Assembly (NCBI GenBank): GCA_030683005.1
Contig: JAUXMY010000015.1
Location: 1 to 64,000 of the forward strand
DNA from: Caulobacter sp.
GTDB lineage: Bacteria; Pseudomonadota; Alphaproteobacteria; Caulobacterales; Caulobacteraceae
Direction: 5' to 3'
DNA: 64,000 nucleotides
Positions within the stretch are counted from its first letter, which is position 1; each line of letters opens with the position of its first letter. Below the pieces are notes generated by a model. The model searched no databases, had not been told where the DNA came from, and saw only the letters and a list, made by a program, of their open reading frames with translations. The translations under genes were made by a program, and so were the position numbers. Below, piece by piece: positions 36,800 through 45,228 of this stretch.

Positions 36800-36874
36800 G
36801 GCGAAATTTGGCGAAAAGTCCGCCAGGTCTGACCAAATCCGGCGAGTCTGGCCAAATCGCGCAGAATCCGGCGA
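36784..36874. repeat. Degenerate tandem repeat of ATCCGGCGAAAT
   Basis: Two exact tandem copies of the 12-base word (36784-36795, 36796-36807) are followed by decayed copies (TTTGGCGAAAA, AAATCCGGCGAG, AATCCGGCGAAA) up to the VOC gene. No gene is in this 124-bp gap. Confidence 0.7.
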
Positions 36875-36887
36875 AAGTCGGGGCCTG

Positions 36888-37271
36888 ATGATCGATCATC
36901 TCTCCATCGCGGTCAGCGACCTGGCTCGCAGCGCCGCCTTCTACGAGGCCGTGCTGGCGCCGCTGGGCTACCGGCGGCTCGTCGAGCGGCCGGGGACAGT
37001 GGGCTTCGGCAAGCGCTATCCGGAGGTGTGGATCAACCACAGGCCGGGGATGACCCGCGCCGATCCCGACACCGGACATCACGCCTGCTTGCGAGCCGCC
37101 AGCCAGGAGGCCGTCGACGCCTTCCACGCCGCCGCCCTGGCCCACGGCGGCGCCGACGCCGGCGCGCCGGGCCCGCGCGATGCCGCCATGACCAGCTACT
37201 ACGGCGCCTTCATTCTCGACCCCGACGGGGCGAAGCTGGAGGCCGCCAGCTTTCCGAAGAGCGAGACCTGA
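36888..37271 (+). CDS. VOC-family (glyoxalase/bleomycin-resistance fold) protein
   Basis: 127 residues. It begins with MIDHLSIAVSDLARSAAFYE (metal-binding His near 4) and ends FILDPDGAKLEAASF with the usual metal Glu, both typical of vicinal-oxygen-chelate proteins. Substrate unknown; lactoylglutathione-lyase-like, dioxygenase or resistance functions are all possible. The stop overlaps the OsmC gene start by one base. Confidence 0.9.
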   Translation: MIDHLSIAVSDLARSAAFYEAVLAPLGYRRLVERPGTVGFGKRYPEVWINHRPGMTRADPDTGHHACLRAASQEAVDAFHAAALAHGGADAGAPGPRDAAMTSYYGAFILDPDGAKLEAASFPKSET

Positions 37272-37735
37272 TGTCCCACTACGTCGCCACCATCGACTGG
37301 TCGCTCACCGCCGGACCCGAGGATTTCCTCAAGGGCCGCTACAGCCGCGCGCACAGCATCGCCTTCGACGGCGGGGTGACCATCCCCGGCTCGCCCTCGC
37401 CCGGCGTGGTGCCGGTTCCGTGGTCGGACCCGGCGGCGGTCGACCCTGAGGAGATGCTTGTGGCGGCGCTTAGCAACTGCCACATGCTGACCTTCCTGCA
37501 TAAGGCGCGCGAGGCCGGGTTCGTCGTCGCCAGCTATCGCGACGAGGCGCGGGGCGTCATGCGCAAAACCCCTGAGGGCAGGATCGCCGTGACCCGCGTC
37601 ACGCTCCGCCCCCTGATCATGTTCGACGGCGACGCGCCTGACGCGGCGGCGCTGGACGCCCTCCACCAAGCTGCCCATGAGGATTGCTTCATCGCCAACT
37701 CGGTGAGAACCGAGGTGGTCGTTGAGGCGCCTTGA
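37271..37735 (+). CDS. OsmC-family peroxide-reducing protein
   Basis: 154 residues. The two redox cysteines of the OsmC/Ohr fold are visible in ALSNCHMLTFL near 63 and AHEDCFIANSV near 138, together with DPEEMLVAAL. The family reduces organic hydroperoxides or protects against osmotic stress in the cytosol. The start overlaps the VOC stop (TGATG), so translation is coupled and both may detoxify reactive electrophiles. Confidence 0.9.
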   Translation: MSHYVATIDWSLTAGPEDFLKGRYSRAHSIAFDGGVTIPGSPSPGVVPVPWSDPAAVDPEEMLVAALSNCHMLTFLHKAREAGFVVASYRDEARGVMRKTPEGRIAVTRVTLRPLIMFDGDAPDAAALDALHQAAHEDCFIANSVRTEVVVEAP

Positions 37736-37861
37736 CGCCGACCGACCTTCGCCGGGCGCGAGCGCCGTCGCCGGCCATGGCCCATTATGGGCCATACCGT
37801 TGTTCTTTCACTGAGTCTTAGGAACGCCTGCCGCATCTTTCCCGAAAGGACGGGAACAGTG

Positions 37862-39601
37862 ATGGCGATGAGCGAAGCGGAGGACAGGTTCGGACTGCGG
37901 GCGGCTGTGCGGGCGCGTCGTCGCCACCTGCCGGCGCGTATGATCACGTCCGTACTCATCGCCGCCGGACTCCATGCCGTCATGGGCTGGCCGGCGATGT
38001 GGCTGTGGGCCGCCGTCTACGTCCTGGTGCAGCTTGTCGAGACCTGGATCGGCCCGCGCTTGCTGGCCGGCCCGCTGGACAACGCCGCGGCCGCCGCCAA
38101 CGTCGCTATCGTCCTGTTCATGCCCAGCGCCCTGGTGTTCGGCGGCCTGGGCATGGCGCTGTGGAGCAACGCCGGCGTCTATGGTCCGGCCCTGGGCGTC
38201 TCGGTGATTGCCGGGGCCATGACCAACGTCATCGCGCTGAGCCGCGGCTCTCGGATCGCCTTCGCCGCCTCCGCCGTTCCCTACGGCATGTTCCTGCTGG
38301 CCATGCCGCTGATGGACGTGGGTCGGGTGTCGAGCCCGCTGTTGACCACGATGATGATCGCCACCGGCCTGATCATGCTCAACATCCTCGGCGCCTGGAT
38401 CGCCACCGAGGACGCCCGCCGCGCCGAGGACCGCGCCAAGGTCGAGGCCGAACGCCGCCGCGCCGAGGCCGAGGCCGCCGTCGAGGCGAAGAGCGCCTAT
38501 GTCGCCGCCATCAGCCACGAGCTGCGCACCCCGATCAGCGCCATCCTGGCCGGCGCCGCCGAGCTGGAGCGCAACGGCGGCGCGTCAGCCCGCGCCCCGG
38601 CCCGGCTGATCGGTCACGCCGGCCAGATGATGCGCGCCCTGCTCGACGATCTGCTGGACCTGTCCAAGATCGAGGTCGGCCGCATGGAGGTTGAGGCCAT
38701 CCCCTTCGACCTGCGCGGGACCGTCAGCAACGCCCTGAAGATGTGGCGTCCCCAGGCGCGCGAGAAGGGCCTGCGCATGCGGGTCGAGGGCGCCCACGCC
38801 CTGCCGGCCCGGGTGGTCGGTGATCCGACCCGTCTCAACCAGGTGCTCAACAACCTGCTGTCCAACGCCATCAAGTTCACGGCCAGCGGCTCGGTGACGG
38901 TGAAGATCGACTGCGCCCTGGCGGCGGACGGCTGGGTCGTGTCGCTGTGCGTGGCCGACACCGGCCCCGGTATGACGCCCGAGAAGGTCGACCGCCTGTT
39001 CATGCCCTTCGAGCAGCTCGAGGCCGGCGCGGCGCGCAAGCACGGCGGCTCGGGCCTCGGACTGGCCATCAGCCGTGAGCTGGCCCGCCTGATGGGCGGC
39101 GACCTGACCGCCGTCAGCGCGCCGGGCGAGGGCGCGGCCTTCACCCTGAACCTCACCCTGCCGGCCGCGCAGGCCGCCGTACCGGTAGCCCCGCCCGAGC
39201 CGGTCGAGGCCCGGGTGCTGGTCGTCGACGACCACGCCGTCAACCGCCAGGCCCTGACCCTGGTGCTGGCTCCGCTCGGCATCACCCCGGTGACCGCCGC
39301 CTCGGCGGAAGAGGGATTGGAGCTGCTGGCCCGCGAGCCCTTCGACGTGGTGCTGATGGACGTCTACATGCCCGACATGGACGGTCGCGACGCCACCCGC
39401 CTGCTGCGCAGCCGGCCCGGCCCCAACCAGACCGTCCCGGTCATCGCCATCACCGCCTCGGCCACCGAGCGCGACTGGGAAGCCTGCCGCGCCGCCGGCA
39501 TGACCGGCCACGTCGCCAAGCCCATCGAGCCGGCCCAGCTCTACGCGGCGCTGGAGGAAGCGCTGTCGGGGGCGCCGGCGCGGGAAGTGGTGGCGGCCTG
39601 A
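37862..39601 (+). CDS. Hybrid sensor histidine kinase with receiver domain
   Basis: 579 residues. Six or so membrane helices occupy about 25-175, followed by a coiled linker (AEDRAKVEAERRRAEAEAAV), the HisKA domain with phospho-His in AISHELRTP near 219, and HATPase_c with NNLLSNAIKF, DTGPGM and GGSGLGLA. A C-terminal receiver holds the phospho-Asp in VVLMDVYMPDMDG near 499 and the Lys in KPIEP. It autophosphorylates and passes phosphate to its own receiver, probably onward to a phosphotransferase. No partner regulator is adjacent. Start is uncertain (37787 or 37862); ATG 37862 gives the shorter cytoplasmic leader. Confidence 0.93.
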   Translation: MAMSEAEDRFGLRAAVRARRRHLPARMITSVLIAAGLHAVMGWPAMWLWAAVYVLVQLVETWIGPRLLAGPLDNAAAAANVAIVLFMPSALVFGGLGMALWSNAGVYGPALGVSVIAGAMTNVIALSRGSRIAFAASAVPYGMFLLAMPLMDVGRVSSPLLTTMMIATGLIMLNILGAWIATEDARRAEDRAKVEAERRRAEAEAAVEAKSAYVAAISHELRTPISAILAGAAELERNGGASARAPARLIGHAGQMMRALLDDLLDLSKIEVGRMEVEAIPFDLRGTVSNALKMWRPQAREKGLRMRVEGAHALPARVVGDPTRLNQVLNNLLSNAIKFTASGSVTVKIDCALAADGWVVSLCVADTGPGMTPEKVDRLFMPFEQLEAGAARKHGGSGLGLAISRELARLMGGDLTAVSAPGEGAAFTLNLTLPAAQAAVPVAPPEPVEARVLVVDDHAVNRQALTLVLAPLGITPVTAASAEEGLELLAREPFDVVLMDVYMPDMDGRDATRLLRSRPGPNQTVPVIAITASATERDWEACRAAGMTGHVAKPIEPAQLYAALEEALSGAPAREVVAA

Positions 39602-39625
39602 GTCCCGCATTCCTCTTGCCGTCAA

Positions 39626-39781
39626 CGTCGGACTTGTTCCTTAGCCTGCCCTCGGGTCGGCCTTTGGCCGAGCCCGGGGGACCCATGCGTGGTGAGCACG
39701 ACCAGTAGGGCTCGCCGCTTCCGACGCCTTCTCAGCCGTCGTCCTTGTTCATGGGTCGTCGGAACAAGTCCGACGATGACG
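39626..39781. repeat. Snap-back intergenic repeat, GTCATCC/GGACCCATG family (copy 2)
   Basis: The left arm CGTCGGACTTGTTCC to GGACCCATGCG is interrupted by a nested hairpin (CTCGGGTCGGCC with GGCCGAGCCCG). The right arm is CATGGGTCGTCGG to GACGATGACG. It shares GGAACAAGTCCGA and GGACCCATGCGTGG with the element at 25740-25863. Confidence 0.8.
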
Positions 39782-39814
39782 AGTGAAGAGTGTCAGGCCG
39801 CGAGGATCACCCGA

Positions 39815-40222
39815 TCACGCGAGAAGCCGCGCCAGCCGCTCCCCCAACCCCGCCTCGTCCTTCAACTCACATTCCCAGACCACCGCGACCCGCCAGCCGG
39901 CCGCCTCGAGCGCCGCCTGTGACGCTTCATCCCGCGCACGGTTTCGCCCCACCTTCCCCAGCCAGTAGTCGCGGTTCTGCTGCGGCACGCGCGCGCCCCG
40001 TGCGCAGTCATGGCCGTGCCAGAAGCAGCCGTGGACGAACAGCGCCAGCCGCCGGCCCGGCATGACGATGTCCGGCTTGCCCGGCAGGTCCTTGCGGTGC
40101 AGGCGGTAGCGGGCGCCGAGCGCCGTCAGCAGCCGGCGGACGGTCTTCTCCGGCCCGGTGTCGCGCCCCTTGACCCGCCGCATGACGGCGGAGCGCTTCT
40201 CGGGGGTGAAGACGTCGGTCAC
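39815..40222 (-). CDS. vsr: Very short patch repair endonuclease (Vsr)
   Basis: 135 residues. It has the Vsr core: RRVKGRDTGPE near 14, LHRKDLPGKPDIVMPGRR (catalytic Asp near 51), FVHGCFWHGHDC near 60-71 with the active-site histidines, and a tryptophan-rich C-terminal part. It nicks T:G mismatches made by deamination of methylated cytosine. I choose the GTG at 40222; the in-frame ATG at 40252 falls inside a palindromic repeat. The DNA cytosine methyltransferase it serves lies 1.1 kb upstream on the same strand, separated by cysK. Confidence 0.92.
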   Translation of the reverse strand: MTDVFTPEKRSAVMRRVKGRDTGPEKTVRRLLTALGARYRLHRKDLPGKPDIVMPGRRLALFVHGCFWHGHDCARGARVPQQNRDYWLGKVGRNRARDEASQAALEAAGWRVAVVWECELKDEAGLGERLARLLA

Positions 40223-40237
40223 GGGGTTACCCCGATC

Positions 40238-40314
40238 GGGGACATGCACCATCTTCGGTACGTGTCCCCATCAGCTTGAAGCGGCGGGGGACACGCACTG
40301 AAGTGCATGTCCCC
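40238..40314. repeat. Paired palindrome (REPIN-like), GGGGACA family, copy 2
   Basis: 40238-40250 pairs with 40257-40269 and 40287-40299 pairs with 40302-40314. The second hairpin equals the reverse complement of the first hairpin at 24542-24569, and the first hairpin closely matches the reverse complement of 24596-24627. The spacer is 17 bases here and 26 there, sharing CAGCTxGAAGCG. It sits between cysK and vsr. Confidence 0.88.
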
Positions 40315-40318
40315 GGTC

Positions 40319-41293
<975 letters not shown>

Positions 41294-41361
41294 GGGTGGT
41301 CTCCGGGGGGAGCGTGTTCTGTGGGCTAGACCCTAGAACCGCCCACGAGCGATGTCAGCGC

Positions 41362-42477
41362 TCATTCGGCTGCGAGCGGGTTCACGGAATCTCTCAGCAA
41401 CGGCTCGAGGAGGTGGGCCGAAAGCCAGCGCACCACGGGCACGGCCACGCCGTCGCCGATGACGTGGAAGGCCGCCGTCGATCCGGTCGGCAGGACATAG
41501 CCGTCGGGCAGGCCCATCAGCCGGGCGCCCTCGCGCGGGGTGAGCAGGCGGGAGCGGACGACGCCGCCTTCCGCCACCACGATGGTCTGGCGCGAGGAGC
41601 CGCCCCGTGCGGTGCGCAGGCAGCCGGCGAGGCCGTCGGTGCGCACCTCGGCCTGGGGCGTCCCGGCCCGGGTGCGGCGGTAGACCGCCCCGACCGTGCG
41701 GCCGGGCTGCTCCAGGCGCGCGCGGTGCAGTGGCGTCATCTGGGCCAGCAGCCGGACGGTGTCGGCTTGCGGCTTCCAGACCACGGCGCCGTCGTCCTCC
41801 AGCAGGGCGGCCAGGTCGATGTTGCGGGCGGGCGGCGCGGGCAGGTCCCACCAGACCCACGACGCCCTGAGCGCGGCCGGCAGGCGGTCATGGGCCTGGA
41901 CCACCGCCTTGCTGTGGAAGCCGCAGCGCCCGGTCCGCGCCCCGGCGGCCTCCCGGGTGGCGATGACGAAGACCCGGGGCCGACTCTGCGGCGTGAAGGC
42001 GGCCGCGTCGATCTCCAGCGCCCCGAAGCGGTAGCCCTCGCCCGCCAGCGCCGCGCACAGGGCTTCGAAGTCCTTGCCGCCGTGCGAGGTCAGCAGGCCG
42101 ACCACGTTCTCGATGACGATGGCGCGGGGCGCGCGGCCCTGGGCGTTCAGCGCCTCGACCAGCCGCCAGAAGCCGAAGAAGGCCGATGACCGCCCGCCGG
42201 TCAGCCCCGCCCGCGCGCCGGCCAGGCTGAAGTCCTGACAGGGGCTGGAGGCCCAGGCCAGGTCGGCGCGGCCGGGCAGGTCACCGGGTTGTACGGTCCA
42301 GACGTCGCCCTGCCGGAAGTGTTCGTCGGCGCCGGCGTGGTTGGCGCGGTAGGTCGCCGCCTTCACCGCGTCGAAGTCATTGGCGTAGAGACATTGCCAG
42401 CCCTCGCCGAGCCCGAGCCGGGCCATGCCCCCTCCGGCGAAGAATTCCAGGAAACCGAGGGGAGGATTCCGACTCAT
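41362..42477 (-). CDS. DNA (cytosine-5-)-methyltransferase
   Basis: 371 residues. C5-methyltransferase motifs in order: motif I FFAGGGMARLGLG near 8-20, motif IV with catalytic Cys in SSPCQDFSLAG near 72-82, motif VI VIENVVGLL near 117, motif VIII QSRPRVFVIA near 153, and motif X GDGVAVPV near 345. No restriction endonuclease is adjacent, and a Vsr nuclease is 1.1 kb downstream, so this is a Dcm-like solitary methylase or a remnant of a restriction system. An ATG at 42477 follows a TTG at 42483; neither has a strong ribosome site. Confidence 0.92.
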   Translation of the reverse strand: MSRNPPLGFLEFFAGGGMARLGLGEGWQCLYANDFDAVKAATYRANHAGADEHFRQGDVWTVQPGDLPGRADLAWASSPCQDFSLAGARAGLTGGRSSAFFGFWRLVEALNAQGRAPRAIVIENVVGLLTSHGGKDFEALCAALAGEGYRFGALEIDAAAFTPQSRPRVFVIATREAAGARTGRCGFHSKAVVQAHDRLPAALRASWVWWDLPAPPARNIDLAALLEDDGAVVWKPQADTVRLLAQMTPLHRARLEQPGRTVGAVYRRTRAGTPQAEVRTDGLAGCLRTARGGSSRQTIVVAEGGVVRSRLLTPREGARLMGLPDGYVLPTGSTAAFHVIGDGVAVPVVRWLSAHLLEPLLRDSVNPLAAE

Positions 42478-42526
42478 CGCCAAATGAGTCTAACCTGCCT
42501 GTGACCTTTCGAGGAGAAGCGCCCCA

Positions 42527-42979
42527 ATGTCCCGCATGCGCCGCACCACCGTCCTGTTCGCGTCCGCCCTGTCCGCCCTGTTGCTGGCCGCCTGCGCCCA
42601 GGAGGCGCCGGGCGGCGCCGATGCGCCGCCGCCGGCCGATGCGCCGGCCGCGGCGGCGAGCGAGTACGCCGTCGACTTCGCGGCGCGGGGAACCGAGCCG
42701 TTCTGGCGAGTCGACGTCAAGGGGACGACGATCAGCATCACGCGGCCCGAGCCGCCCGAGGTCGTCGCAACCAACGCCGCCCTGGCCACGGCCGGGACCA
42801 CGGGGACCTGGACTGCCCAGGCCGGGACCACGCCAGTAGTGCTGGTGGTGACGAAGGGCGCCTGCAGCGACGGCATGAGCGACCTGAAGTACGACTACAC
42901 GGCCGAGCTCCGCGAAGGCGACGCCGTCTTCAAGGGCTGCGCCTTCCCGCTGAGCGCCGAGCCGCGCGAAGGGGATTAG
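42527..42979 (+). CDS. Lipoprotein, COG3650-like
   Basis: 150 residues. Lipoprotein signal with lipobox LLLAACAQ near 19-24, an Ala/Pro linker, and the signature GTEPFWRVDVKG near 57-68 with CSDGMSDLKYDY near 114-125, both characteristic of the COG3650 group (some linked to META/HslJ-like proteins). The other cysteine (FKGCAFPL near 136) may pair with the first. Envelope role unknown. Divergent from the methyltransferase with about 50 bases between starts. Confidence 0.85.
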   Translation: MSRMRRTTVLFASALSALLLAACAQEAPGGADAPPPADAPAAAASEYAVDFAARGTEPFWRVDVKGTTISITRPEPPEVVATNAALATAGTTGTWTAQAGTTPVVLVVTKGACSDGMSDLKYDYTAELREGDAVFKGCAFPLSAEPREGD

Positions 42980-43000
42980 CTGTCATCGCGGCCGCTGCTC

Positions 43001-43026
43001 GGGACAGACACCGGGGTGTCTGTCCC
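43001..43026. repeat. Perfect palindrome of the GGGACAGACACC family
   Basis: 43001-43012 is the exact reverse complement of 43015-43026 with GG between. It is a single half of the paired element at 7144-7242. Confidence 0.85.
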
Positions 43027-43033
43027 TGAAGAC

Positions 43034-43165
43034 CTACCCGTGACCGACCGCGATGGTCTCGATGCTCGAGGTTCTCGCCTGCGTCTGGCCGCCCGGCAGG
43101 GGCAGCAGCAGCGCGATGGCGACGGCTGCGGCGGCGGCGATGGCGAAGACGGCCTTGACCGCCAT
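43034..43165 (-). CDS. Small single-pass membrane or secreted peptide (43 residues)
   Basis: Begins MAVKAVFAIAAAAAVAIALL, then LPLPGGQTQARTSSIETIAVGHG. One hydrophobic segment covers 3-22. GGAG lies about 8 bases before the ATG. It ends eight bases from a palindromic repeat and is convergent with the COG3650-like lipoprotein gene. No family recognised; coding status rests on frame, start signal and the signal-anchor-like N-terminus. Confidence 0.6.
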   Translation of the reverse strand: MAVKAVFAIAAAAAVAIALLLPLPGGQTQARTSSIETIAVGHG

Positions 43166-43250
43166 GGAGGACGCTCCCCTGGATGCGATGCGCGAAGGTT
43201 GCGCTCCAGCGGTTAACGAACCGCCAAGCTCCGGGGTTCACGCAAAGCAA

Positions 43251-43340
43251 AGGCAGGACGAACCGGTCGGTTCCTCCTGCCTCGCCAAGGTCAGTGCAGG
43301 GATTGATCCGGCCCGAGCGGGTTAACGCGAGGACCGGATC
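43251..43340 (-). terminator. Two hairpins downstream of the thiolase gene
   Basis: A 14-base arm (43251-43264 with 43269-43282, one mismatch, 4-base loop) and a 7-bp inverted repeat GATCCGG/CCGGATC (43305-43311 with 43334-43340). They follow the thiolase stop on the minus strand; no strong T-run. Confidence 0.55.
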
Positions 43341-43352
43341 ATCTGCCTTGTT

Positions 43353-44525
43353 CTAGTAGATCTCGAACAGGCCGGCGCCGCCTTGCCCGCCGCCGATGCA
43401 CATGGTCACCACGCCCCACTTGGCGCCGCGACGACGGCCTTCCTGCAGCAGGTGGCCGGTGCAGCGCGCGCCGGTCATGCCGAAGGGGTGGCCGATCGAG
43501 ATCGAGCCGCCGTTGACGTTGTACTTGGCCGGGTCGATGCCCAGCTTGTCGCGGCTGTAGAGGCACTGCGACGCGAAGGCCTCGTTCAGTTCCCACAGGT
43601 CGATGTCGTCGACCTTCAGGCCCTGGCGGGCGAGCAGGCGGGGCACGGCGAACACCGGGCCGATGCCCATTTCGTCAGGCTCGCAGCCGGCGGCGGCCCA
43701 GGACACGAAACGGCCCAGCGGCTCGAGACCGCGGCGTTCGGCTTCCTTGGCTTCCATCACCACCACGGCGGCGGCGCCGTCCGACAGCTGGCTGGCGTTG
43801 CCGGCGGTGACGAAGTTGCCATCGCCCTTGACCGGCGCGAGCTTGGCGAGGCCTTCCAGGGTGGTTTCCGGACGGTTGCACTCGTCCTTGTCGACCACGT
43901 AGTCGACCAGGGTCTCTTCCTTGGTCTCCTTGTTGACCAGCTTCATCTTGGTGGCCATCGGGACGATCTCGTCGTCGAACTTGCCGGACTGCTGGGCCGC
44001 GGCGGTGCGGCGCTGGGATTCGAGGCTGTATTCGTCCTGGTATTCGCGGCTGACGCCGTAGCGCTTGGCGACGATGTCGGCGGTGTCGATCATGGCCATG
44101 AAGATGGCCGGGGCGATCTCCATCAGCCTGGGATCAACCGTGCCCGAACCGCCCATGCCGCCGCCCGGGATGGAGATGCTCTCCACGCCGCCGGCCACGA
44201 CGCAGTCGGCGCCGTCGCCACGGATGTGGTTGGCGGCCATGGCGATGGCCTGCAGACCCGAGGAGCAGAAGCGGTTGATGGTCACGCCGCCGGTGGTCAC
44301 CGGCATGCCGGCCAGCAGGGCGGCGAGGCGACCGATGTTGGCCGCGCCGTGGGCGTTGTTGCCCAGGTAGCAGTCCTCGATGTCGGCCGGGTCGACGCCC
44401 GACTTGGCCACCGCATGCTTGATGGCGTGGGCGGCCATGCTCATGGGCGGGGTGACGTTGAATCCGCCGCGGCCCGCCTTGGCGAGGCCGGTGCGGGCGT
44501 AGGACACGATGACGGCTTCGCGCAT
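43353..44525 (-). CDS. Acetyl-CoA C-acyltransferase (thiolase)
   Basis: 390 residues, degradative thiolase of beta-oxidation. The nucleophilic cysteine is in INRFCSSGLQAIAM near 88, catalytic His in GHPFGMTGARCTGH near 345, and the second cysteine in [11 protein letters not shown] near 376. It cleaves 3-ketoacyl-CoA with CoA to acetyl-CoA and a shorter acyl-CoA. It is monocistronic here; a palindromic operator candidate lies 27 bases upstream. Confidence 0.95.
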   Translation of the reverse strand: MREAVIVSYARTGLAKAGRGGFNVTPPMSMAAHAIKHAVAKSGVDPADIEDCYLGNNAHGAANIGRLAALLAGMPVTTGGVTINRFCSSGLQAIAMAANHIRGDGADCVVAGGVESISIPGGGMGGSGTVDPRLMEIAPAIFMAMIDTADIVAKRYGVSREYQDEYSLESQRRTAAAQQSGKFDDEIVPMATKMKLVNKETKEETLVDYVVDKDECNRPETTLEGLAKLAPVKGDGNFVTAGNASQLSDGAAAVVVMEAKEAERRGLEPLGRFVSWAAAGCEPDEMGIGPVFAVPRLLARQGLKVDDIDLWELNEAFASQCLYSRDKLGIDPAKYNVNGGSISIGHPFGMTGARCTGHLLQEGRRRGAKWGVVTMCIGGGQGGAGLFEIY

Positions 44526-44551
44526 CTGGCGTTTTCCCTTGTTCTCTCAAA

Positions 44552-44565
44552 CATTCGTTCGAATG
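44552..44565. promoter_or_regulatory. Palindromic operator candidate upstream of thiolase
   Basis: CATTCG-TT-CGAATG, a perfect 6-bp dyad with a two-base centre in the 5' region of the thiolase gene. Its size and symmetry suit a TetR-type fatty-acid regulator; no such regulator gene is in the window. Confidence 0.45.
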
Positions 44566-44640
44566 GTGCGCCGCACCCTAGGCGAACGCCACGGAAAGAA
44601 AAAGATCACGCGCGCGTCAACCTGGGGGAGGGGCCCATCC

Positions 44641-44736
44641 TGTCATCCCGGACGCCGGAGGCGCTCCGGGACCCATCCGATGCCGTGCGCTGGCCTCTGA
44701 GTCCCGGCTCGTCGCTTCGCTACGGCCGGGATGACA
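44641..44736. repeat. Snap-back intergenic repeat, GTCATCCCGG family
   Basis: The left arm TGTCATCCCGGACG continues to GGGACCCAT, and the right arm GAGTCCCGGCTC ends GGCCGGGATGACA, forming an imperfect 35-base stem. It is related in outline to the elements at 25740 and 39626. Confidence 0.8.
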
Positions 44737-44800
44737 GTGAGGTTGCGTTTGGATCGCGGGGCTGGCTTCCTTTGACCTCGAACCCGAGAGACCTCCTTCC

Positions 44801-45148
44801 ATGCGCACCCTGCTCCTCTCCCTTGCCGCCGCTTCGGCTCTTTCCGCGCCTGCCCTCGCCCAGGAGGCGCCGGAGGGCGGGGCGTGGACGGACTGTCCGG
44901 TAACGGCCGTGACGGTGATGCGCGATCGCATGGTGGTGAAATGCGGCGGGCTGGCCGGGGCGGACAACCCGCGGATGTTCGCCATCGAGACCAGCGACCG
45001 CCTGCTCGACCCGGTGCTGCGGGTGGCGCTCGACGCCAAGGCGCGGGGCAAGCCGATCGGCGTATTGTACGTCAAGGCGACGCTGGCCAGCCCGGCCGGC
45101 TGCCTGCCCGCCGACTGCCGGCGGCTGGTGGCGGTGGAGTCGAAATAA
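44801..45148 (+). CDS. Small secreted hypothetical protein
   Basis: 115 residues with a clear signal peptide (MRTLLLSLAAASALSAPALAQ). The mature part has four cysteines (WTDCPVT, VVKCGGL, PAGCLPADCRRL) suggesting disulfides in the periplasm. No family recognised. It lies 80 bases before the D-aminoacylase gene on the same strand, with a hairpin between them. Confidence 0.75.
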   Translation: MRTLLLSLAAASALSAPALAQEAPEGGAWTDCPVTAVTVMRDRMVVKCGGLAGADNPRMFAIETSDRLLDPVLRVALDAKARGKPIGVLYVKATLASPAGCLPADCRRLVAVESK

Positions 45149-45189
45149 GTCCCTCACGCCTTGACCTGCGCGTCACCCGGCGGGACGAT

Positions 45190-45218
45190 CCTGATCAACG
45201 ATAAGAAACACGATCAGG
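45190..45218 (+). promoter_or_regulatory. Hairpin overlapping the D-aminoacylase ribosome site
   Basis: CCTGATC (45190-45196) pairs with GATCAGG (45212-45218). The right arm contains the purine-rich start of the Shine-Dalgarno (CAGGGA), 10 bases before the ATG, so the stem would hide it. It could equally be a dyad operator. Confidence 0.45.
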
Positions 45219-45228
45219 GAGTGATGGC

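Noticed and set aside
40223-40252. ATG start for vsr at 40252
   Set aside because: This ATG and the codons after it lie in a mobile-type palindrome; the GTG at 40222 starts just before the conserved domain.
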